Of a stretch of DNA of 64,000 nt, positions 25,446 through 34,733 are shown in pieces. The stretch covers positions 1-64,000 of the forward strand of contig NZ_BROH01000009.1 in assembly GCF_027923545.1 (NCBI RefSeq), in the 5' to 3' direction. Position 1 is the first letter of the stretch. The number at the start of each line of letters is the position of its first letter. The stretch comes from Sinisalibacter aestuarii. Lineage in GTDB: Bacteria > Pseudomonadota > Alphaproteobacteria > Rhodobacterales > Rhodobacteraceae. Under the pieces are notes generated by a model. The model worked only from the letters and a program-made list of their open reading frames with translations, had not been told where the DNA came from and made no database searches. The position numbers and the translations under genes were made by a program.

Positions 25446-26102
25446 ATGGCACATGGCTATTGGAAGGGCGACAAGGTGGTCGAGATCGCGCCGCTGCGGC
25501 GGCGGGCACTGTTCCCCGCGCTTGGCCGGGTCGAAAGCTACTGGGAGGGGCTGCGCGACGGGCGGCTCATGCCCATGCGCAGCGAGGTCGATCCGCGCGG
25601 CATCGCCGATATGCTCGAATATGCCTTCATCCTCGAAAGGATCGCTCCTGGCCTTGCCCGGCTGCGGCTCGCGGGGATGCATCTGAACGACCTGATGGCG
25701 ATGGAGGTGCGGGGGATGCCGCTGACGGCGATGCTCCTGCCAGATGCGCGGCGCGAGATGCAGCGGGTGCTGGAGGCTGTGCTCGACACGCCCGCCGCCA
25801 CGCGGCTCACGCTCGCCGGCGATACCGGCTTTGGCCGCGCACCGCTTGAGGCGCAGATGATCCTGCTGCCGCTGCGCGACGATCACGGGCGGGCCAGCCG
25901 CATCCTCGGCGCGCTGCAAAGCCGGGGCGAGATCGGGCGCGGCCCGCGCCGCTTTGCCATCCGCGATGTGGAGACCAAGCCGCTGACCGGCGCGGTGCGC
26001 GCAACGCACCCGGCTGCCGACACCCCGCGCCCCATGCCGCAGGCCGCAAAGCAGCCCGCACCGGGCCATCTGCGCCTGGTCCACGACGCGACCGACGCCT
26101 GA
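25446..26102 (+). CDS. PAS domain protein of the PAS_5 type
   Basis: The 218-residue protein has one PAS-like domain over about residues 20-165 (RVESYWEGLRDGRLMPMRSEVDPRGI ... ILLPLRDDHGRASRILGAL). This matches the small stand-alone PAS_5 proteins common in alphaproteobacteria. The C-terminal 50 residues are Pro/Ala-rich and probably unstructured. There is no output domain. The role is unknown, perhaps in signalling or cell envelope control. The gene is monocistronic, with a strong terminator 18 bp after the stop. Confidence 0.8.
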   Translation: MAHGYWKGDKVVEIAPLRRRALFPALGRVESYWEGLRDGRLMPMRSEVDPRGIADMLEYAFILERIAPGLARLRLAGMHLNDLMAMEVRGMPLTAMLLPDARREMQRVLEAVLDTPAATRLTLAGDTGFGRAPLEAQMILLPLRDDHGRASRILGALQSRGEIGRGPRRFAIRDVETKPLTGAVRATHPAADTPRPMPQAAKQPAPGHLRLVHDATDA

Positions 26103-26119
26103 CTCCGCCCGGCAACGAA

Positions 26120-26146
26120 AAACCCCGGGCGCCTGGCCCGGGGTTT
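26120..26146. terminator. Bidirectional terminator between the PAS gene and DAHP synthase
   Basis: AAACCCCGGGC-GCCTG-GCCCGGGGTTT is a perfect 11-bp stem between converging genes. On the minus strand it is followed by five T, on the plus strand by three. Confidence 0.85.
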
Positions 26147-26171
26147 GTCACGATTGCATGTGGCGTGGCGC

Positions 26172-27545
26172 TCAGCCCGCCGCCGCCTGCCCCGGCGCGG
26201 CATTGTTCTCGCGCGCCAGTTCCTCGGCGACGAGGAAGGCCAGCTCCAGCGATTGCGAGGCGTTCAGGCGCGGATCGCAGACCGTGCGATACCGGTCCGA
26301 AAGATCCTCGTCCGATACCGCCGTCACGCCGCCGGTGCATTCGGTCACGTCCTGGCCGGTCATCTCGAAATGCACGCCGCCGGGGATGGTGCCCATCGCG
26401 CGGTGCACGGCGAAGAACTCCTGCACCTCCGACAGCACCCGGTCGAACGGCCGGGTCTTGAAGCCGGTGGCCGATTTGATCGTGTTGCCGTGCATCGGGT
26501 CGCAGGACCAGACCACCTCGGCGCCCTCTTCCTGCACCGCCTCGATCAGACGCGGCAGGTGCTTGTCCACCTCGCCCGCGCCGAAGCGCGCGATCAGGGT
26601 GAGACGGCCCGGCTCGTTCTTCGGGTTCAGCTTTTCCATCAGCACCTTGAGGTCGTCCTTGGTGGTGCTGGGGCCGGTCTTGAGGCCGATCGGGTTGATC
26701 ACGCCACGGGCGAATTCCACATGCGCGCCATCGGGCTGGCGGGTGCGGTCGCCGATCCAGAGCATGTGGCCCGAGCCCGCCACCACCTGGCCGGTGGTGC
26801 TGTCGATGCGGGTCAGCGCCTCTTCATATTCCAGAAGCAGGCTCTCATGGCTCACGTAGAAATCCACCATCTGCAGCGCATGGGTGGTCTCGCCGGTGAT
26901 ACCGGCGGCCTGCATGAAGGCCAGCGTGTCGGAAATCCGCTCGGCCATCTCGCGGTAGCGCTCCGACTCGTCGCGCTCGGTAAAGCCCAGCGTCCAGCTA
27001 TGCACCTGATGCACGTCGGCATAGCCGCCGGTCGAGAAGGCGCGCAGCAGGTTCAGCGAGGCCGCCGACTGGGTGTAGGCCTGCAACATCTTGTCGGGAT
27101 CGGGCATCCGCGCCTCGGGCGTGGCCGCCAGCGCGTTGATGATGTCACCCCGGTAGGAGGGCAGCTCGACGCCGCCGATCGTCTCGAACGGGGCCGAGCG
27201 CGGCTTGGCGAATTGCCCCGCCATCCGGCCCACCTTGATCACCGGCACCTTGGCGCCATAGGTCAGCACCATCGCCATCTGCAACAGCACCTTGAACGTG
27301 TCGCGGATCACATCGGCGGAAAATTCGGCAAAGCTCTCGGCGCAATCGCCGCCTTGCAGCAGAAAAGCCTCGCCGCGCGCCGCTTTCGCAAGCTCCGCCT
27401 TCAGCCGCCGGGCCTCGCCTGCAAAGACGAGCGGCGGATATTTGGCAAGCTGCTTCTCAACAGCCCCGAGCGCACCTGCGTCGGGATAGTCGGGCATTTG
27501 CACCCTGGGCAGGGAGCGCCAGGAAGATTTCGTCCACTCGGTCAT
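26172..27545 (-). CDS. aroG: Class II 3-deoxy-7-phosphoheptulonate synthase
   Basis: DAHP synthase joins PEP and erythrose-4-phosphate in the first shikimate-pathway step. The 457-residue protein belongs to class II (plant/Mycobacterium type), shown by [29 protein letters not shown], the [10 protein letters not shown] segment and [12 protein letters not shown]. The ATG at 27545 ([13 protein letters not shown]) gives the standard start; the frame is open 41 codons further but those residues are not family-like. It diverges from the GlxA-type regulator. Confidence 0.94.
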   Translation of the reverse strand: MTEWTKSSWRSLPRVQMPDYPDAGALGAVEKQLAKYPPLVFAGEARRLKAELAKAARGEAFLLQGGDCAESFAEFSADVIRDTFKVLLQMAMVLTYGAKVPVIKVGRMAGQFAKPRSAPFETIGGVELPSYRGDIINALAATPEARMPDPDKMLQAYTQSAASLNLLRAFSTGGYADVHQVHSWTLGFTERDESERYREMAERISDTLAFMQAAGITGETTHALQMVDFYVSHESLLLEYEEALTRIDSTTGQVVAGSGHMLWIGDRTRQPDGAHVEFARGVINPIGLKTGPSTTKDDLKVLMEKLNPKNEPGRLTLIARFGAGEVDKHLPRLIEAVQEEGAEVVWSCDPMHGNTIKSATGFKTRPFDRVLSEVQEFFAVHRAMGTIPGGVHFEMTGQDVTECTGGVTAVSDEDLSDRYRTVCDPRLNASQSLELAFLVAEELARENNAAPGQAAAG

Positions 27546-27715
27546 CGCCGTCTCCGTTCGGTCTTGCGCGCCGCTGTCAGCGGGCACGTCAACTGCGGTC
27601 CGGGTCATATAGACCGCACCCGCCGCAGGTGCAAAAGAAACTTGCCCGATCTTGCGCCTTGCCGCCAAAGCTGGTCAGGTCTTTGCCACCAGGCAGGACG
27701 GGGAGAGCTGGGCCG

Positions 27716-28717
27716 GTGAGTCGGACAAGCGAAACGAACGGGCAGACGGGCATGACCGCGCGGCGCTTCGTCTTCGTGCTGCTCGATCAGTTCACCCTGC
27801 TGTCCTTCGCCGGTGCGGTCGACGCGCTGCGCCTCGCCAACCGGGCGCTCGGCTACACCGCCTATACCTGGCTTCTGGCCGGAGAAAGCGGCGACTGGGT
27901 CGAAAGCTCCAACGGCACCCGCGTCGCGGTGGATATCGGGCTGGACGAGCTGCGCCATTCCGACACCGTGATCGTGGCGGGTGGCGAGGATGTGCAGGAA
28001 CATTCGACCAGGGCGATCCTCAACTGGCTGAGGCGCGAGGCGCGGCGCGGCGCGCGCATAGGCGCCTTCTGCACCGGCGCGCATACGCTGGCCAAGGCCG
28101 GGCTGCTCGACGGCAAGCGCGCGACGATCCACTGGGAAAACCACGATGGCTTTGCCGAGGATTTCCCCGATGTCGACCTTACCCGCTCGGTCTATGTGAT
28201 CGACGGCAACCGGATGACCACGGCGGGCGGCACCGCCTCGATCGACCTCATGCTCACGCTCGTGGCGCAGGATCACGGGCCGGAAGTGGCCAATGCGGTG
28301 GCCGACCAGCAGATCTACACCACCATCCGCACCGACCGCGACCAGCAGCGCCTCTCGGTGCCCACCCGGATCGGCGTGCGCCACCCCAAGCTGGCCCAGG
28401 TGATCCACGAGATGGAAGCCAATATCGAAGAGCCGGTCAGCCCGGCGGAACTGGCCAAACAGGTGGGCCTGTCGACCCGCCAGCTTGAGCGGCTGTTTCG
28501 CCGGTACCTCAACCGTTCGCCGAAGCGCTATTACATGGAGCTGCGGCTCGGCAAGGCGCGCAACCTCTTGATGCAGACCGATATGAGCGTGATCAACGTG
28601 GCGCTGGCCTGCGGCTTCACCTCACCCTCGCATTTCTCCAAATGCTACCGCGCGCATTACGAAACCACCCCCTACCGCGAGCGCGGCAGCCATTCCGGCG
28701 CGCGCGCCGAACCGTGA
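27716..28717 (+). CDS. GlxA-type AraC family transcriptional regulator
   Basis: The 333-residue protein has two parts. The N-terminal DJ-1/PfpI-like domain includes GAFCTGAHTLAKAGLLDGKRATIHWE, with the nucleophile-elbow Cys kept. The C-terminal AraC helix-turn-helix pair spans about residues 240-325 (LAKQVGLSTRQLERLFRRYL ... CGFTSPSHFSKCYRAHY). Relatives control glycine betaine, carnitine or arginine catabolism. The GTG at 27716 has GGGGAG eight to ten bases upstream; the ATG at 27752 is an alternative. The stop overlaps the GNAT start as GTGA. Confidence 0.88.
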   Translation: MSRTSETNGQTGMTARRFVFVLLDQFTLLSFAGAVDALRLANRALGYTAYTWLLAGESGDWVESSNGTRVAVDIGLDELRHSDTVIVAGGEDVQEHSTRAILNWLRREARRGARIGAFCTGAHTLAKAGLLDGKRATIHWENHDGFAEDFPDVDLTRSVYVIDGNRMTTAGGTASIDLMLTLVAQDHGPEVANAVADQQIYTTIRTDRDQQRLSVPTRIGVRHPKLAQVIHEMEANIEEPVSPAELAKQVGLSTRQLERLFRRYLNRSPKRYYMELRLGKARNLLMQTDMSVINVALACGFTSPSHFSKCYRAHYETTPYRERGSHSGARAEP

Positions 28718-29226
28718 TCCGCACCGAACGGCTGCTGTTGCGCCCCGTCGAAGAGCGCGATCTCGACGATCTTTTCGCGGTCTATTCCAACCCGCAGGCG
28801 ATGCGCTACTGGTCGCGCCCGCCCCATGAGAGCCGCGAGGTCACGCAAGCACGGATGCAGGGGCTGCGCGCCTCGCTGGCCGAAACCGGCTCGGAATTCG
28901 TCATCGACCGTGGCGGGCGGGTCATCGGGCGCGCCGGGGTCTGGCGGATCGCCGAAATCGGCTACATCCTGCATCCCGATTTCTGGCGCCGCGGGATCAT
29001 GCACGAAGCGTTGAGCGCGCTGATCCCGCACGCATTTCGTCAGCTTGAGCAGATCGACGCGCTCACCGCCGAGATCGACCCGCGCAATATCGCCTCGGCC
29101 CGGCTGCTCGCAAAGCTCGGCTTTCATGAGACCCATCGCGCCGCGAACACCATCGAGGTGGGCGGCGAATGGTGCGATTCCAGCTATTGGCGGCTCGCCC
29201 GGCCTGCGCTCACTCCGCCGGGCTGA
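28714..29226 (+). CDS. GNAT family N-acetyltransferase (RimJ/RimL-like)
   Basis: The 170-residue protein starts with IRTERLLLRPVEERDLDDLF, the typical Acetyltransf_3 N-terminus. It contains the acetyl-CoA region ILHPDFWRRGIMHEAL and the C-terminal NIASARLLAKLGFHE motif. The substrate is unknown. The GTG start overlaps the regulator's TGA, so expression is coupled. The last 17 bases overlap the 3' end of the converging sugar dehydrogenase gene. Confidence 0.87.
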   Translation: MIRTERLLLRPVEERDLDDLFAVYSNPQAMRYWSRPPHESREVTQARMQGLRASLAETGSEFVIDRGGRVIGRAGVWRIAEIGYILHPDFWRRGIMHEALSALIPHAFRQLEQIDALTAEIDPRNIASARLLAKLGFHETHRAANTIEVGGEWCDSSYWRLARPALTPPG

Positions 29227-30334
29227 TGCGGTAGACCGCATCCGAGTATTCGGCGAGAAACCAGATCGAGCCGTCCGGCGCCTCGCGCACATCCCGAACG
29301 CGCCCCGTCTCTTCCGCGTGCAGTTCTTCCTCGTCCCATGTCTCGGGATCGAGCACCGCGATATAGTCGAATTTCAGGCTGCCGATCAGAAAGGCGCCGC
29401 GCCATTCGGGCCAGAGCGCGCCGGAATAGACGGTAAAGCCAGACGGCGCGATGGAAGGATCCCAGTAATATTCCGGCTGGGCCATCCCCTCGCGTTCGGT
29501 CCCCATGCCGATCTTCGAGCCGCTGTAGTTCAGCCCGTAGGCGATCACCGGCCAGCCGTAATTCACCCCCGGTTCGATGCGATTCACCTCGTCGCCGCCC
29601 ATCGCCCCGTGCTCCACCGCCCAGAGCTGCCCCTCACCGTCGAGCGCGGCGCCCTGCGGATTGCGGTGACCGTAGCTCCAGATCGCCGCCGCCGCGCCGC
29701 CCTCGCTCGCGAAGGGATTGTCATCGGGCAGGCTGCCATCGCGTTCGAGCCGCACGATGCTGCCATTATGGCGGCTGAGATCCTGCGCCAGGTTCCGGTC
29801 ACCGCGATCGCCGATGGTGAGAAACAGCCGCCCGTCCGGCGCCTCGACGATCCGGCTGCCGAAATGCTCGCCGCGATCGTCGCTCGCCGTCATTTCGAAG
29901 ATCACGTCGAGATCCTCCAGCGCGTCGCCCGCCTCGTTCAGCCGGCCAACGGCGAGCGCGGTGCCCGCGCCCCCCTCCTGCGGCTTGGAAAAGCTCAGAA
30001 ATACCTCGCGGCTCTCGGCAAAATCGCGCGGCACCATCACGTCGAGCAGGCCGCCCTGACCCAGCGCCCAGACCTCGGGCGTGCCCGACACCTCGCGCCG
30101 CTCACCGTCCCTATCAAAATGCCACAGCCGCCCGTCGCGCTCGGTGACGAGAAAGCCGCCATCGGGCAGAAAGGCGAGCGCCCAGGGCACGTCAAGCCCG
30201 TCGGCGACACGCTCCACCTTCACGGTGCCCGCCCGCGTCTCGATCGTACCCGCCGAAAGCGGCGCGGCGAGGGCGAGCAGCAGCGCCGGGAGAGCCGGGG
30301 CGGCGAAACGGAGGATGGGCGATACAGCAGCCAT
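29210..30334 (-). CDS. PQQ-dependent aldose sugar dehydrogenase family protein
   Basis: The 374-residue exported protein has a hydrophobic signal (LPALLLALAAPLSAG). The soluble-GDH six-bladed propeller follows, with DVPWALAFLPDGGFLVTERDG, LTIGDRGDR, SYGHRNPQG, EHGAMGGDEVN and the C-terminal VRDVREAPDGSIWFL. Relatives (YliI/Asd type) oxidise aldoses in the periplasm with PQQ and calcium. The ATG at 30334 precedes the signal directly; the frame is open further upstream without family likeness. Confidence 0.88.
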   Translation of the reverse strand: MAAVSPILRFAAPALPALLLALAAPLSAGTIETRAGTVKVERVADGLDVPWALAFLPDGGFLVTERDGRLWHFDRDGERREVSGTPEVWALGQGGLLDVMVPRDFAESREVFLSFSKPQEGGAGTALAVGRLNEAGDALEDLDVIFEMTASDDRGEHFGSRIVEAPDGRLFLTIGDRGDRNLAQDLSRHNGSIVRLERDGSLPDDNPFASEGGAAAAIWSYGHRNPQGAALDGEGQLWAVEHGAMGGDEVNRIEPGVNYGWPVIAYGLNYSGSKIGMGTEREGMAQPEYYWDPSIAPSGFTVYSGALWPEWRGAFLIGSLKFDYIAVLDPETWDEEELHAEETGRVRDVREAPDGSIWFLAEYSDAVYRISPAE

Positions 30335-30392
30335 GCCCGGCAACCTGCCGTAAGGGCAGCCGCGGCGCAACGCCGCCCACGCGAAAGTGACT

Positions 30393-30431
30393 GAAAAGCC
30401 AATCGCAATACCCCACGTTGAAAGGCTTTTC
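30393..30431. promoter_or_regulatory. Spaced inverted repeat upstream of livK
   Basis: GAAAAGCC (30393-30400) and GGCTTTTC (30424-30431) are perfect inverted 8-mers with centres 31 bp apart, about three DNA turns. They lie about 60-100 bp before livK, a plausible two-site operator or 5' RNA stem. No specific regulator can be named. Confidence 0.4.
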
Positions 30432-30491
30432 TTTTTGATCAGAAACGCTAGGCTGAGGGCCGGAGTTTTTGTCCAACTTTGGGAGACACAC

Positions 30492-31667
30492 ATGAAGAAG
30501 CTGCTTATGGCGAGTGCCGCGTCGGCGCTTATGGCGACCGGCGCCTATGCCGAGGATATCAAGATGGGCGTGCTGCTGGCCTTTACCGGCCCGCTCGAAT
30601 CCCTCGCTCCGGCGATTGCCGATGGCGCCGAGCTCGCTTTCACCGAAGCGACGGCGGGCGGCAAGTTCCTCGATGGCACCACGGTCACGCCGGTGCGCGC
30701 GGACTCGACCTGCATCGACAGCGCCGCCGCCACCGCCGCCGCCGAACGTCTGATCACCGCCGATGGGGTGAAGGGCATTGTCGGCGCGATGTGCTCGGGC
30801 GCCACCGGCGCCGTGCTGGCCAACGTTGCCATGCCCAACGGCATGGTCATGATCTCGCCCTCCGCCACCTCGCCCGCGCTCTCGACCGTCGAGGATAACG
30901 GCCTGTTCTTCCGCACCGCGCCGTCGGATGCGCGTCAGGGCGAAGTGATGGCCGATATCCTGATGGAAAAGGGCATCACCTCGGCCGCCGTGACCTATAC
31001 GAACAACGACTACGGCAAGGGCCTTTCGGACAGCTTCGCCGCTGCCTTCGAGGCCAAGGGCGGCACGATCACCATCAACGCCGCGCATGAAGACGGCAAA
31101 GCCGACTACTCGGCCGAAGTGGGCGCGCTCGCCTCGGCGGGCGGCGACATTCTCGTCGTCGTCGGCTATGTCGACCAGGGCGGCTCGGGCGTTATCCAGG
31201 GCGCGCTCGACACCGGCGCCTTCGACATGTTCCAACTGCCCGACGGCATGGTCTCGGTCACGCTGGAAGAACGCTTCGGCAGCGATATCGACGGCTCCTT
31301 CGGCCAGATCCCGGGCTCGCCCGCGGCCGAAAGATTTGCCGAAATCGTCGGCGGCGCCTTCGACGCCACCTCGACCTATGCCGATACCGGCTACGACGCC
31401 GCGGCGCTGATCCTGCTGGCGATGCAGGCTTCGGGCTCGACCGATCCGGCCGTCTACAAGGATGCGGTGATGAATGTCGCCAACGCGCCGGGCGAGGAAA
31501 TCTACCCCGGCGAGCTTGAAAAGGCGATGGATATCCTCGCCGCGGGCGGTGACATCGACTATGTCGGCGCCTCTGCGGTGGAGCTTGTCGGCCAGGGCGA
31601 GAGCGCCGGCTCCTATCGGATGATCGAGATCCAGGACGGCAAGATCGTCAACGTCGGATATCAGTGA
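30492..31667 (+). CDS. livK: Branched-chain amino-acid-type ABC transporter, substrate-binding protein
   Basis: The 391-residue periplasmic protein begins with a signal peptide (KKLLMASAASALMATGAYA, cleavage before EDIKMG). The Peripla_BP_6 fold follows, with MGVLLAFTGPLESLAPAIADGAELA and the hinge-region TNNDYGKGLSDSFAAAFEAKGG. It is the high-copy receptor of the operon. GGGAGA precedes the ATG. The ligand may be a branched amino acid or another small amide; the family is broad and the sequence does not decide. Confidence 0.9.
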   Translation: MKKLLMASAASALMATGAYAEDIKMGVLLAFTGPLESLAPAIADGAELAFTEATAGGKFLDGTTVTPVRADSTCIDSAAATAAAERLITADGVKGIVGAMCSGATGAVLANVAMPNGMVMISPSATSPALSTVEDNGLFFRTAPSDARQGEVMADILMEKGITSAAVTYTNNDYGKGLSDSFAAAFEAKGGTITINAAHEDGKADYSAEVGALASAGGDILVVVGYVDQGGSGVIQGALDTGAFDMFQLPDGMVSVTLEERFGSDIDGSFGQIPGSPAAERFAEIVGGAFDATSTYADTGYDAAALILLAMQASGSTDPAVYKDAVMNVANAPGEEIYPGELEKAMDILAAGGDIDYVGASAVELVGQGESAGSYRMIEIQDGKIVNVGYQ

Positions 31668-31691
31668 GCCGCGACGGAGACTTGCGAATCG

Positions 31692-31721
31692 CACAGCCCG
31701 GGGCCATCACCCCGGGCTGTG
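31692..31721 (+). other. Strong hairpin between livK and livG
   Basis: CACAGCCCGGGG-CCATCA-CCCCGGGCTGTG is a perfect 12-bp stem, 24 bp after the livK stop and 20 bp before livG. There is no T-run. Such elements often protect the binding-protein mRNA so that more receptor than membrane complex is made. Confidence 0.75.
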
Positions 31722-31741
31722 TCACATAAAGGGGTGGACGT

Positions 31742-32530
31742 GTGATCAAGGTCGAGAACCTGCACAAGCATTTCGGCGGTTTCCATGCCGTCGACGGGGC
31801 GTCTCTGGAAATCGCGAAAGGCTCGATCACCGGGCTGATCGGCCCGAACGGCGCCGGAAAGACCACACTTTTCAACGTTGTGGCGGGGGTTCTTCAACCA
31901 ACCTCCGGGCGCGTGACGATGGAGGGCGAGGATATCACCGGCCTCGCGCCGCACGAGCTGTTCCACAAGGGGCTGCTGCGCACCTTCCAGATCGCCCATG
32001 AATTCGGCTCGATGTCCTGCCGCGAAAACCTGATGATGGTGCCCGGCGATCAGGCCGGCGAAAGGCTGTGGGACACCTGGTTCGGCCGCAGGCGCATCGC
32101 CGAGGAAGAGCGCGCGCTGAAGGCCAGGGCCGACGAGGTGCTGGAATTTCTCACCATCGAACATCTGGCCGACCACAAGGCAGGCCAGGTCTCGGGCGGG
32201 CAGAAGAAACTGCTGGAGCTTGGCCGCACGATGATGGTGGATGCGCGCATCGTCTTCCTCGACGAGGTGGGCGCGGGCGTGAACCGCACCCTGCTCAACA
32301 CCATCGGCGACGCGATCATCCGGCTCAACAAGGAGCGCGGCTATACCTTCGTGGTGATCGAGCACGATATGGATTTCATCGAGCGGCTCTGCGATCCGGT
32401 GATCTGCATGGCCGAGGGCAAGGTGCTGGCCGAGGGCACGCTGGCCGAGATCAAGGCCAACGAACAGGTGATCGAGGCCTATCTCGGCACCGGCTCCAAG
32501 CACAAGAAAACGGCGGAGGAAGACGCATGA
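31742..32530 (+). CDS. livG: ABC transporter ATP-binding protein LivG-like
   Basis: The 262-residue ATPase has Walker A GPNGAGKTTL, the signature VSGGQKKLLELG and Walker B IVFLDE. After Walker B the usual PxAG of this family is VGAG (DEVGAGVN). The long loop after the Q-loop (RTFQIAHEFGSMSCRENLMM) is typical of LivG. The C-terminal BCA_ABC_TP segment ends VIEAYLG. The start is GTG at 31742 with AAGGGG before it. The stop overlaps livF as ATGA. Confidence 0.9.
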   Translation: MIKVENLHKHFGGFHAVDGASLEIAKGSITGLIGPNGAGKTTLFNVVAGVLQPTSGRVTMEGEDITGLAPHELFHKGLLRTFQIAHEFGSMSCRENLMMVPGDQAGERLWDTWFGRRRIAEEERALKARADEVLEFLTIEHLADHKAGQVSGGQKKLLELGRTMMVDARIVFLDEVGAGVNRTLLNTIGDAIIRLNKERGYTFVVIEHDMDFIERLCDPVICMAEGKVLAEGTLAEIKANEQVIEAYLGTGSKHKKTAEEDA

Positions 32531-33354
32531 GCAGACCCTTCGACGACAAAGGCTATAACCGCGATGCGTCGATCGTGAACCCGAAGGGCCAGGGCGAGCT
32601 GACGCCAGGGCCCCAGCACGGCAAGGCCCGCCCCGCCCCCGGCGGCCCCTTCCTGATCGGCGAAGCGATGACGGGCGGCTATTCCAAATCCGGCCCCGAC
32701 ATCCTGCAAACCTGCACAATCGCCGTCGACAAGGGCGAGATCGGCGTGATCGTCGGCCCCAATGGCGCGGGCAAATCCACCGCCATGCGGGCGCTGTTCG
32801 GGATGCTCTACCTGCGCGGCGGATCGGTGCGGCTCGATGGCGAAGACATCACCGAACTCACGCCCCAGGCCCGGGTGGTGAAGGGGATGGGCTTCGTGCC
32901 GCAGACGCACAACATCTTCACCTCGATGAGCGTCGAGGAAAACCTCGAAATGGGCGCCTTCATCCGCAAGGACGACATTCGCGAGACGATGGAACAGGTC
33001 TATGACCTCTTCCCGATCCTCAGGGAAAAGCGCAACCAGCCGGCGGGCGAGCTTTCGGGCGGCCAGCGCCAGCAGGTGGCGGTGGGCCGCGCGCTGATGA
33101 CCCGACCCAAGGTGCTGATGCTCGACGAGCCCACCGCCGGCGTCTCGCCCATCGTGATGGACGAGCTGTTCGACCGGATCATCGAAGTGGCCCGGACCGG
33201 GCTGCCGGTACTGATGGTCGAGCAGAATGCCCGCCAGGCCCTTGAGATCGCAGACAAAGGCTATGTGCTGGTGCAGGGGGCGAACGCCCATACCGGCACC
33301 GGCAAAGACCTTCTGGCCGATCCCGAAGTGCGCCAGAGCTTCCTGGGGGGCTGA
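32527..33354 (+). CDS. livF: ABC transporter ATP-binding protein LivF-like
   Basis: The 275-residue ATPase has Walker A GPNGAGKSTA, the signature ELSGGQRQQVAVG and Walker B VLMLDEPTAGVSP. Compared with standard LivF it carries an N-terminal extension of about 45 residues rich in Gly and Pro before the ABC core. It pairs with LivG at the permeases. Translation is coupled to livG by the 4-base overlap. Confidence 0.9.
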   Translation: MSRPFDDKGYNRDASIVNPKGQGELTPGPQHGKARPAPGGPFLIGEAMTGGYSKSGPDILQTCTIAVDKGEIGVIVGPNGAGKSTAMRALFGMLYLRGGSVRLDGEDITELTPQARVVKGMGFVPQTHNIFTSMSVEENLEMGAFIRKDDIRETMEQVYDLFPILREKRNQPAGELSGGQRQQVAVGRALMTRPKVLMLDEPTAGVSPIVMDELFDRIIEVARTGLPVLMVEQNARQALEIADKGYVLVQGANAHTGTGKDLLADPEVRQSFLGG

Positions 33355-33357
33355 AAG

Positions 33358-33723
33358 ATGATCCGGCTGGCCGCCGCCCTTCTCGCCACCGCCACGGCCC
33401 CGCTCGCCACCGCCGCCATGGCGGAAGGTGCACGGCTGGTGTTTGACTGCACCGGCGACGATGGCGCCGGGATCTCGTTCATCGTCGCCCCGCTCCACAC
33501 CGATCCGTCCGGCAAGGGACCGATCGAGGTGACCTATCGCGGCGAAACCTATCCCGGCGTCGCCGCCTCCGATCACGGCCCCTTCCAGTTCGGCACCGAT
33601 ACCGAGCATTTCGCCCTGCTGGTCCACGGCATGACGGAAGACGGGCGGCTGGATATGCAATTGCACCATGCGGGCGCTGGCGGCAGCACCCTCACCCCCT
33701 ATACCTGCGAGACGAACAGCTGA
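33358..33723 (+). CDS. Small secreted protein inside the liv operon
   Basis: The 121-residue protein starts with a signal peptide (IRLAAALLATATAPLATAAMA) and has a mature part of about 100 residues. The mature part has two cysteines (FDCTGDD and YTCETN), which could form a disulfide. I do not recognise the family. It starts three bases after livF and its stop overlaps the livH start by one base, so it is made in step with the transporter. A periplasmic accessory role is the natural guess. Confidence 0.75.
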   Translation: MIRLAAALLATATAPLATAAMAEGARLVFDCTGDDGAGISFIVAPLHTDPSGKGPIEVTYRGETYPGVAASDHGPFQFGTDTEHFALLVHGMTEDGRLDMQLHHAGAGGSTLTPYTCETNS

Positions 33724-34733
33724 TGGACTTTCTCAACGCCATCGTGGCGCTATCCAATTTCGTGCTGATCCCGGCCGTGGCCTATGGCTCCCAGCTCGCC
33801 CTCGGCGCGCTCGGCGTCACGCTGATCTATGGAATCCTGCGCTTTTCCAACTTCGCCCATGGCGACACGATGGCCTTCGGCGCGATGGTGACGATCCTGT
33901 TCACCTGGTGGTTCCAGTCGATGGGCCTGCATCTCGGCCCGCTGCCCACCGCGCTCCTCGCCCTGCCCTTCGGCATCCTCGCCACCGCCGCGATGATGCT
34001 GGCGACCGACCGGGTGGTCTACCGCTTCTACCGGCGGGTGAAGGCCAAACCGATTGTCTTCGTGATGGCCTCCATCGGCGTGATGTTCATCATGAACGGC
34101 GTCGTCCGCTTCATCATCGGCCCGGAAGAGCAGAGCTTTGCCGATGGCGAGCGCTTCATCATCTCGGCGCGCGATTTCAGGGACTGGTCGGGGCTCGACG
34201 AAGGGCTGGCCTTCAGAACCTCGCAGGGCATCACCATCGTCACCGCGGTGATCGTGGTCGCTGCATTGTTCTGGTTTCTGAACAACACCCGCACCGGCAA
34301 GTCGATGCGCGCCTTTTCCGACAATGAAGACCTTGCGCTGCTCTCGGGGATCAATCCCGAGCGGGTGGTGATGATCACCTGGCTGATCGTCGCCGCGCTG
34401 GCCACCATCGCGGGCGTGCTCTACGGGCTCGACAAATCGTTCAAGCCCTTCACCTATTTCCAGCTCCTGCTGCCGATCTTCGCCTCCGCCATCGTCGGCG
34501 GCCTCGGCAACCCGCTCGGCGCCATTGCCGGCGGCTTCGTCATCGCCTTTTCGGAAGTGACCGTCACCTATGCCTGGAAGAAGGTGCTGGGCTATCTGAT
34601 GCCCGAGAGCCTTGAGCCCTCCGGCCTCGTCCAGCTCGTGTCGACCGACTACAAGTTCGCGGTGTCCTTCGCGATCCTCGTGGTGGTGCTCCTGTTCAAA
34701 CCCACCGGGCTCTTCAAGGGGAAAGCGGTATGA
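33723..34733 (+). CDS. livH: Branched-chain amino-acid-type ABC permease LivH-like
   Basis: The 336-residue inner-membrane protein shows about eight hydrophobic segments. Its LivH markers are LGALGVTLIYGILRFSNFAHGDTMAFGAM near the N-terminus and the coupling region with ASAIVGGLGNPLGAIAGGFVIA. An insertion (residues about 135-165, EEQSFADGERFIISARDFRDW) is probably periplasmic. Its stop overlaps livM as ATGA. Confidence 0.92.
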   Translation: MDFLNAIVALSNFVLIPAVAYGSQLALGALGVTLIYGILRFSNFAHGDTMAFGAMVTILFTWWFQSMGLHLGPLPTALLALPFGILATAAMMLATDRVVYRFYRRVKAKPIVFVMASIGVMFIMNGVVRFIIGPEEQSFADGERFIISARDFRDWSGLDEGLAFRTSQGITIVTAVIVVAALFWFLNNTRTGKSMRAFSDNEDLALLSGINPERVVMITWLIVAALATIAGVLYGLDKSFKPFTYFQLLLPIFASAIVGGLGNPLGAIAGGFVIAFSEVTVTYAWKKVLGYLMPESLEPSGLVQLVSTDYKFAVSFAILVVVLLFKPTGLFKGKAV

